A stretch of DNA of 64,000 nt from JAAFIM01 sp964467315. Lineage in GTDB: Bacteria; Bacteroidota; Bacteroidia; Chitinophagales; Saprospiraceae. Below the pieces are notes generated by a model that saw nothing but the letters and a program-made list of their open reading frames with translations, was not told the DNA's origin and searched no databases. The stretch covers positions 56,488 to 120,487 of the forward strand of contig CAYXSA010000003.1 in the NCBI GenBank assembly GCA_964467315.1. Reading direction: 5' to 3'. The position numbers were made by a program, and so were the translations under genes. Shown here piece by piece: positions 58,429 through 64,000 of this stretch. Within the stretch, counting starts at the first letter, position 1. Every line of letters begins with the position of its first letter.

Positions 58429-59088
58429 ATGCCAAAGGACACGTTTTTGAATTTGGAGGAGGAGAAGCGGCGGCGTTTTGTGCAAGCGGCGTTGGAGGAA
58501 TTTGCGCACAATAGTTATGCGCAGGCGAGTATTACGAAGCTCGTGCAGCGTTTGGGCATTGCGAAAGGCAGTGTTTATCAGTATTTTGAGGATAAGCGCG
58601 ATTTGTGGCTTTACTTAAAAACCTATGCGGAGGGGGTAAAAATGCGCTACGTCATGCAGCTTCGGCGGGCGGATTATGCGGATTTTTGGGATTTTTATCG
58701 GGCGATGTATGCGAGCGGGATTGATTTTGATTTGGAGGAGCCGCTTTGCAGCTTGTTTTTGTATCGGATTGGGCGTTTGGAGCATAGCGCGGAGGTCGAG
58801 CAGTTTTTGAATGGCTGGCGCGAGCAGGCGACGGCGATGTTTAGGCATTGGGTGGGGGAGGAGCAGCGCGCGGGGGCGTTTCGCGCAGACTTAAGCGCGG
58901 AGGCGCTGGCGCATTTTATGGTGGGTATGAGTTTGAGTATAGCGGATTGGATGCGGGAGCGATACCGCGTTGATTTTCAGGCGAATATATCAGCGGGAAA
59001 ACCGCTTTTTGCCGACGACAGGGCGGCGCTGATGGCGAGTGTGGAGGAGTTGATTTTATTGATGCGTGCGGCGGTAGAGGCGCGTTGA
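58429..59088 (+). CDS. TetR/AcrR-family transcriptional regulator
   Basis: 219 residues. The N-terminal helix-turn-helix (about 10-55) is canonical: FVQAALEEFAHNSYAQASIT, KLVQRLGIAKGSVYQYFEDK, RDLWLYL. The helical ligand domain with many aromatic residues (YADFWDFYRAMYASGIDF) is divergent, as usual. A perfect palindromic operator lies just upstream. The gene is followed by an ABC ATPase and two permeases in the same direction, with 198 nt between, so it likely represses an export operon in response to a toxic compound; the inducer is unknown. Confidence 0.9.
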   Translation: MPKDTFLNLEEEKRRRFVQAALEEFAHNSYAQASITKLVQRLGIAKGSVYQYFEDKRDLWLYLKTYAEGVKMRYVMQLRRADYADFWDFYRAMYASGIDFDLEEPLCSLFLYRIGRLEHSAEVEQFLNGWREQATAMFRHWVGEEQRAGAFRADLSAEALAHFMVGMSLSIADWMRERYRVDFQANISAGKPLFADDRAALMASVEELILLMRAAVEAR

Positions 59089-59100
59089 GATGTGCGGTAT

Positions 59101-59178
59101 GGGTACTGCGCCGCTCGCTGTCGCTCGCGTCGCTGGTACTATGCCGCTCGCTACGCTCGCGTCAGTGGTAGCAAGTAC
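59101..59178 (+). repeat. Family C repeat, copy C5
   Basis: GGGTACTGCGCCGCTCGCTG, CGTCGCTGGTACTATGCCGC, a GCTCGC/GCGAGC-type array and GGTAGCAAGTAC, between tetR and the ABC gene. Confidence 0.75.
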
Positions 59179-59286
59179 ATAAATGGGTATAAATAGCTGC
59201 CGTCTGTGCTGGATATAAGAGCCTTATTCGTTTGAAACGTCTATAGACACTGTTTTTTAATCTTTACATCGCGTTAAGTTATATCT

Positions 59287-60156
59287 ATGATAAGCGTTAA
59301 AAATTTGCGTTTTAGCTACGAGGGGCAGGGAGCGGAGACCTTAAAGGGCTTGGATTTTGAGTTGCGCGCGGGCGAGATATTCGGTTTTTTGGGTCCAAGC
59401 GGTTCGGGCAAAAGCACCACCCAAAAGATTTTGTATAAGCTGCTGGCGGGTTATGCGGGCGAGGTAAATGTTTTGGGCAAGGACTTGCGGGCTTGGGACC
59501 AGCGTTTTTATGAGCGGGTCGGGGTGGGTTTTGAGCTGCCGAACCATTATTTGAAGCTCACGGCGCGGGAAAATTTGGAATTTTTCGCCTCTTTTTATCC
59601 GCATCGATATGCTTCTACGATGGATTTGTTGGGGTTGGTGGGTTTGGAGAAAGATGCAGACAAGCGGGTCGGCGATTTTTCTAAGGGTATGAAGATGCGT
59701 TTGAATTTTTTGCGCGCCATACAGCACGCGCCCGATATTTTATTTTTGGACGAGCCGACTTCGGGATTAGACCCGACGAATGCGCAGTTAATTAAGGGTT
59801 TGATACGCCGCATGAAAGCGGAGGGGCGGGCGATTTTTCTTACGACGCATCAGATGCACGATGCCGACGAGCTTTGCGACCGTGTCGCCTTTCTCGCTGC
59901 GGGGCAAATCATGGCTATGGATAGCCCGCGCGCGCTGCGTTTGGCGTATGCGCGCCACTCGGTAGAAGTCGCCTACAAAGAGGGCGAGGGCGAGCAAAGG
60001 GCGATTTTCGATATGCAGGGCTTGGGCGAAAATGCTGCGTTTTTGCAGCTCCTTCAACAAAAGGAAATTTTGAGCATACACAGCCAAGAGGCGACGCTGG
60101 AAGACGTTTTTTTGAGAACGACGAATTATGAGTTACGAATGACGAATGACGAATGA
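59287..60156 (+). CDS. ABC transporter ATP-binding protein
   Basis: 289 residues. Walker A GPSGSGKST (36-44), a Q-loop region, signature-like DFSKGMKMRL near 130, Walker B ILFLDEPTSGLD near 155 and the switch His in FLTTHQMHDADELCDRV. The ordering and length match the drug-export ATPases of the DrrA/YhaQ type rather than importers. The final dozen residues (TNYELRMTNDE) are encoded by GACGAAT-type heptamers, so the protein ends inside a tandem repeat and its tail would change with copy number. It serves with the two permeases downstream. Confidence 0.92.
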   Translation: MISVKNLRFSYEGQGAETLKGLDFELRAGEIFGFLGPSGSGKSTTQKILYKLLAGYAGEVNVLGKDLRAWDQRFYERVGVGFELPNHYLKLTARENLEFFASFYPHRYASTMDLLGLVGLEKDADKRVGDFSKGMKMRLNFLRAIQHAPDILFLDEPTSGLDPTNAQLIKGLIRRMKAEGRAIFLTTHQMHDADELCDRVAFLAAGQIMAMDSPRALRLAYARHSVEVAYKEGEGEQRAIFDMQGLGENAAFLQLLQQKEILSIHSQEATLEDVFLRTTNYELRMTNDE

Positions 60157-60237
60157 CGAATGACGAGTTACGAACGATTGAAGCACGCAATGTACCTACT
60201 ACTTACTACTTACTACCTACTACTTACTACCTACTAC
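60134..60237. repeat. Two heptamer arrays after the ABC ATPase gene
   Basis: GACGAAT-type units (60134-60175, three perfect plus variants) overlap the end of the ABC ATPase gene. TACTTAC/TACCTAC units, about six, follow at 60193-60237, just before the permease ATG at 60254. Confidence 0.9.
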
Positions 60238-60253
60238 CAGCCAAGCACAACCC

Positions 60254-60943
60254 ATGAAAACACTTGCTTTATTGCGCCTCAACTGGCAGATACTTCGCCG
60301 CAACAAGCTCATAGAAGTTTCTATTGTGGTAACGGCTGTCTATGCCTTGATTTTGCGGGCTTTTTCGGGCTGGGTTTTAGCGGAAAAGCTATTGGTTTTA
60401 TTGATTTTTAATGACCCTGCGATGTTGGGGTTGCTTTTTGTGGGGGTGATGGTTTTGATGGAGCGCGACGAGCGGACATTATCGGCTTTGGCGGTTTTGC
60501 CTTTTCGCCGCTGGCAATTTGTGTGGGTGCGGGTGGGTTTGTTGGCGGTCTTGGCGACGATAGCGGCGGCGCTGATGGCGATTTCGGTGCGAGGACTATG
60601 GGGTTTGCATTGGGGGCATTTTCTGGCGGCGAGTTTGCTAACGAGTGCTTTATTTGGGTTAGTGGGTTTTGTGGTAGTGGCGCGTGCAAACTCTTTCAAT
60701 GATTATATAATGCGGGCGGTGGGGGCTATTTTGTTATTATCGCTGCCATTTTTGGGCTATTTCGGTCTGGGCGAATGGTGGTATTATGCGGCACTGCCTA
60801 CGCAGGCGGCTGTAGATGCTTATAGTTTTGCTTTCGTTGAAGATGCTACGGGTACTTGGGGACATTTTTTGTATGCCTACGGCTATCTTTTTGTTTGCTC
60901 TGTGCTTGTTCATTTTTGGGCGCTGCGGCGCTTTCGGTTTTAG
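60254..60943 (+). CDS. ABC transporter permease 1
   Basis: 229 residues with six hydrophobic segments, among them VSIVVTAVYALILRAFSGW, NDPAMLGLLFVGVMVLME, LAVLATIAAALMAISVRGLW and a C-terminal YAYGYLFVCSVLVHFWALRR. A short ERDERTLSALAVLPFRRWQFVWVR loop between spans 2 and 3 is the coupling-type helix that meets the ATPase. ABC-2-like exporters of this layout act as dimers; two non-identical permeases in tandem, as here, resemble fluoroquinolone-export operons. Substrate unknown. Confidence 0.8.
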   Translation: MKTLALLRLNWQILRRNKLIEVSIVVTAVYALILRAFSGWVLAEKLLVLLIFNDPAMLGLLFVGVMVLMERDERTLSALAVLPFRRWQFVWVRVGLLAVLATIAAALMAISVRGLWGLHWGHFLAASLLTSALFGLVGFVVVARANSFNDYIMRAVGAILLLSLPFLGYFGLGEWWYYAALPTQAAVDAYSFAFVEDATGTWGHFLYAYGYLFVCSVLVHFWALRRFRF

Positions 60944-60963
60944 TTGTTTTCCATTATATATTA

Positions 60964-61112
60964 CTACTTGCTACTTGCTACTTGCTACTTGCTACTTGCT
61001 ACTTACTACTTGCTACTTGCTACTTGCTACCGCGAGCGAAGCGAGCCATACCAGCGCAGCGAGCCGCAGGCGAGCGAGCAGTACCAGCGAGCGAAGCGAG
61101 CCATACCTACGA
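60964..61112. repeat. CTACTTG heptamer array followed by family C copy C6
   Basis: Nine units of CTACTTG (one CTACTTA) at 60964-61026 run directly into a reverse family C element (GCTACCGCGAGCG ... GCGAGCAGTACC). The array lies between the two permease genes. Confidence 0.92.
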
Positions 61113-61130
61113 CACAAAGCACAACGCACC

Positions 61131-61847
61131 ATGATACAATTCCTACGCTTAGCGGCTTACGATTTTCGGCAGATATTCCGAGATGCGATGCTGCGCGTTT
61201 TCTTGTTTACGCCTCTTTTTTTGTGGCTGATTGCTTACTTTGCTGTGCCTGCTATTTGGTCGGCGTATCCTATTTTAGCGCCTTACAAGGTCTACGTTTT
61301 GATGGGTTTAGCGATGCAAACGGCAGTTTTGATGGGCTTTGTGGGCGCTTTTATGCTTTTAGATGAGAAGGACGAAGGCGTTTTGGAGGTTTTGCGCACT
61401 CTGCCGATGTCGCCGCGTTTTTTCGTGGGATACCGCTTGTTGTTGGGTTGGCTGCTGGCTTATCTTTCGGCGCTTTGGCTCTTATGGTCTTGCAGCGATG
61501 GGCGTATCGGCGGGGCGGAGGTTTGGCTCTTGGCTTTACCATTTTCGCTCACTGCGCCTTTTATTTTGCTGTCTGTCGTTGCGCTTTCTGGCAATAAAAT
61601 CGAAGGTATGGCGCTTTTCAAGGGGTTGGATTTGCTGCTAATGCTCCCGCTTGCCGCCTTTTTTATGCCCGAAAATTGGGGCTATGCCTTCGCGCTGCTG
61701 CCCATGTACGGCGGTTTTTGCGCCTTGCAGGGCGCTTACGAAGGCGGCGAATGGCTTTATAGTTGCCTCGCGGGCTTGCTGACGACGAGCATTTACCTCG
61801 CTTATTTTTACCGCCGCTTCTCTTTCAAAGTTTTTCGGGTAGCTTGA
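61131..61847 (+). CDS. ABC transporter permease 2
   Basis: 238 residues from ATG 61131. The open frame back to 60816 is repeat-derived and overlaps permease 1, so it is rejected. Six membrane spans (VFLFTPLFLWLIAYFAVPAIW, YVLMGLAMQTAVLMGFVGAFML, LLLGWLLAYLSALWLLW and others), with a DEKDEGVLEVLRTLPMSPRFF coupling loop like that of permease 1 (MERDERTLSALAVLPF). The two permeases are thus paralogues and probably form a heterodimer with the ATPase. A divergent family A repeat lies 13 nt after the stop. Confidence 0.82.
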   Translation: MIQFLRLAAYDFRQIFRDAMLRVFLFTPLFLWLIAYFAVPAIWSAYPILAPYKVYVLMGLAMQTAVLMGFVGAFMLLDEKDEGVLEVLRTLPMSPRFFVGYRLLLGWLLAYLSALWLLWSCSDGRIGGAEVWLLALPFSLTAPFILLSVVALSGNKIEGMALFKGLDLLLMLPLAAFFMPENWGYAFALLPMYGGFCALQGAYEGGEWLYSCLAGLLTTSIYLAYFYRRFSFKVFRVA

Positions 61848-61860
61848 AGATTTTTTTTTT

Positions 61861-61984
61861 TGGCGTGCCCGCCGCTTTGCCCCCCGCCCGCCTACGGCGG
61901 TCGCCCCCATCGCTACGCGACGGGGGGCGGCGGTCGGGCTATCCGTTGCAGCGCCTTTGGCGCTTCCACTGCTATCCCTCACGC
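61861..61984 (+). repeat. Family A repeat, copy A20
   Basis: TGGCGTGCCCGCCGC, a compound hairpin (GCCTACGGC and CCCCCATCGC/GCGACGGGGG arms), GTCGGGCTATCCGTTGC, a GCGCC/GGCGC insert with CACTGC and TATCCCTCACGC. Confidence 0.87.
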
Positions 61985-62119
61985 AAAGCACAGAATACCG
62001 CGCCCACCACGAGTAGACGCGACCGAAGGGGAGCGAATTATTCCGTAACTATTGTTATTATCAATCGTTTGCGCAACATCAGTATATTGTTGATTAAATA
62101 TAAACAACAATGCGTTTGT

Positions 62120-62335
62120 AGGGGCGAATAAATATTCGCCCACGCCCCTGAAAATGCGGACTGAAGTGGGCAGCCGCGAAGCGCACCGCACTGTTTGAGC
62201 GAAGTCGCCTGCGGCGACGGGGTGAGTTTAGCGACGCAAAAAGCATTTTGGGGCTACTTTTTTGCCGCTTCAGGCAAAAAAGCAGAAGAACGGCGTAGCC
62301 ATTCGCGTAAGCGAAAAAATGCGACACGCTTGGTT
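62120..62335. repeat. Composite repeat-like DNA without a gene
   Basis: Begins with the free module GGGGCGAATAAATATTCGCC. Next comes a stretch with GTTTGAGCGAAG, GCCTGCGGCGACGG and GCAAAAAAGCAGAAGAACGG of the kind I recall as scattered repeats in Bacteroidota. Open frames here are low-complexity shadows. Apart from A20 I see nothing else in 61848-62530. Confidence 0.45.
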
Positions 62336-62530
62336 TTCAGCAGAATTTTTTATATAACAAAATGTTGTTCTTTGGGAGCATTTGGATTTGCCACAAAATT
62401 TGCCAGAGAACCCTTTATTTTAGCCCAAAAACACACGCGCTTGATGGCTTTATTGCATCTTTGCTTGGTTCCTCGCTTATTAGGCGTATAATAACTTGTT
62501 TCCGAAAAATATCACCCCAAACGTTCTTTT

Positions 62531-62965
62531 ATGAAAATCATTGCCTTTCTCCTTCTTTTTGGGTTTTGGCTCTCTGCCGCTGCCCAAAAAACGCATACCC
62601 TAAAATTCGATGGCATTTACCAAACGAAAGCCGACGCGAAAATGCATAAATCATCGAATCTTATCTTTTACAACTACATGAGATTTTACCCCAATGGCAA
62701 AGCAATCACAGCAGCATCAACAGGCACTATCCCTGATTTGAAAGTTTGGTTCAATCTTGATATGAAAAATATCTCTATTGGCGATTATACAATCAAAGGT
62801 AAGCGAATTTTTTTTATCACTGCTTCTAAAGCTGGTACAACCCTTTATTCGGGCAAAATCAAAAAAAATGGAATGCTTTTAAAAATAAAGGTCAAAAGCC
62901 TTACAGAAGGAGGTAAAACATGGAGACAATTGTATTATTTCATTCAAGTAGCTGACTTAAATTGA
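62531..62965 (+). CDS. Small secreted protein of unknown function
   Basis: 144 residues with a signal peptide cut after SAAAQ. The mature part is predicted all-beta, lysine-rich, with KFDGIYQTKAD, FYNYMRFYPNGKAITA, IGDYTIKGKRIFFIT and a WRQLYYFIQVAD end. The strand spacing resembles small lipocalin-like or avidin-like surface proteins, but no family is recognised. AT-richer than the neighbours. It is the last protein gene before the rRNA operon. Confidence 0.65.
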   Translation: MKIIAFLLLFGFWLSAAAQKTHTLKFDGIYQTKADAKMHKSSNLIFYNYMRFYPNGKAITAASTGTIPDLKVWFNLDMKNISIGDYTIKGKRIFFITASKAGTTLYSGKIKKNGMLLKIKVKSLTEGGKTWRQLYYFIQVADLN

Positions 62966-63034
62966 TTTATAAGGCAGGTTTCGATGTAAATAGCAGCTTT
63001 TTTACAATTTTTTCAAAAATATCTGCACAAATAG

Positions 63035-63064
63035 TTGACCGTATCGAAAACTGTCGTACCTTTG
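63035..63064 (+). promoter_or_regulatory. rRNA promoter P1
   Basis: TTG (63035-63037), 19 nt, TACCTTTG (63057-63064): exact Bacteroidota consensus, first of three in series. Confidence 0.85.
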
Positions 63065-63160
63065 CCGTCGCCTTCAAAGAAAGGGGCGCAGAGAAAGTTC
63101 ATACAGCGACAGACAGAAAGCAAGTTTAATAAGAAATTTTGAAAAAAGTTCCTCAAAAAT

Positions 63161-63190
63161 TTGGTAGTATGAAAAATCGCCGTACCTTTG
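63161..63190 (+). promoter_or_regulatory. rRNA promoter P2
   Basis: TTG (63161-63163), 19 nt, TACCTTTG (63183-63190), exactly 126 bp after P1. The unit AAAATTTGGTAG to GCCTTCCAGAAGTAG is nearly identical in P3. Confidence 0.88.
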
Positions 63191-63286
63191 CACTCGCCTT
63201 CCAGAAGTAGGCAAGAACAAAGTGAATAAGCGAAACACACGGAAAACAAGTTTAATGAAAAACTTTGAAAAAAGTTCCCAAAAAAT

Positions 63287-63316
63287 TTGGTAGTACGAAA
63301 AATCGCCGTACCTTTG
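63287..63316 (+). promoter_or_regulatory. rRNA promoter P3
   Basis: TTG (63287-63289), 19 nt, TACCTTTG (63309-63316), exactly 126 bp after P2. The predicted start is about 140 nt before the 16S 5' end. Confidence 0.88.
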
Positions 63317-63463
63317 CACTCGCCTTCCAGAAGTAGCGCCTTAAGGCACTGCGAAGAAAGCACACAAACAAAGAATAAAGTTATTTGAAACTGTAGGATT
63401 TTAGTCAAGAAGCTAAAATAAGTAAGACGATAGAAGCGCAGTCGAATACGCAAAAATAAATTA

Positions 63464-64000
<537 letters not shown>

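Noticed and set aside
60964..61026. CRISPR array
   Set aside because: Period of 7 bp with no unique spacers and no cas genes in the window.
63074..63319. Minus-strand ORF over the rRNA leader
   Set aside because: Its internal repeat is the duplicated promoter unit; there is no ribosome site, and the region is explained by promoters P1-P3.

Overview
The window is a roughly 50% GC draft contig (one 10-N gap at 28077-28086) from a member of the Bacteroidota, most likely a gliding, heterotrophic cytophagalean or saprospiralean type. The evidence is as follows: promoters of the TTG-N19-21-TAnnTTTG class; secreted proteins with type IX secretion C-terminal domains of both kinds (type B at the end of 28461-34118, type A at the end of 45451-47022); a RemB/Wzi-like outer-membrane barrel; a fused SecDF; DUF4625 and LptE lipoproteins; and a partial 16S rRNA gene with Bacteroidota character at the right edge. 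I cannot name the genus.

Layout. 1-7.7 kb: end of a DMT transporter, a TPR protein behind a terminator-like leader, an acetate kinase fused to a PduL phosphotransacylase, a secreted adenosine-deaminase-like enzyme, a CpcT/CpeT-like protein and LptE. 7.7-10.7 kb: an AT-richer pair, an OLD-like AAA ATPase and a DUF3226 TOPRIM-like protein, which looks like a two-gene defence module. 11-14 kb: isocitrate dehydrogenase, then a leftward cluster of two paralogous small proteins and an RsbR-like STAS protein. 14-22 kb: envelope proteins (YD-like secreted protein, RemB/Wzi barrel, TlpA-like thioredoxin, NlpC/P60 hydrolase) and CoA-acylating methylmalonate-semialdehyde dehydrogenase. 22.5-27.8 kb: a 1769-residue contractile-injection-system tape-measure protein with no other tail genes beside it. 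28.5-34.1 kb: a giant PKD-repeat type IX substrate. 34-42 kb: small secreted proteins, an AT-rich GDPD/outer-membrane pair downstream of an M50 protease, and SecDF. 42-57 kb: DUF3352-like protein, type IX substrate, a translationally coupled GNAT plus oxygenase-like pair, a GH3/beta-lactamase fusion, HemF and an oxidoreductase. 58-62 kb: a TetR gene and a three-gene ABC exporter. 63-64 kb: three evenly spaced rRNA promoters and the 16S gene.

The intergenic DNA is unusually structured. Twenty copies of one hairpin-bearing element (family A; GGGCGTGCC, hairpin, GTCGGGCTAT, variable palindrome, TATCCCTCACGC) occur at about one per 3 kb. Their T-tract end always faces the nearest gene, and in ten copies it lies 7-21 nt from a stop codon. 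Three further families (B, C, D) and heptanucleotide tandem arrays fill most of the other gaps. Some palindromic inserts are shared between families A and B, which suggests a modular, recombining repeat system. This, together with the AAA/DUF3226 pair, the AckA-PduL fusion, the lone tape-measure gene and the helically phased rRNA promoters, is the most interesting content. No tRNA or CRISPR array was seen.
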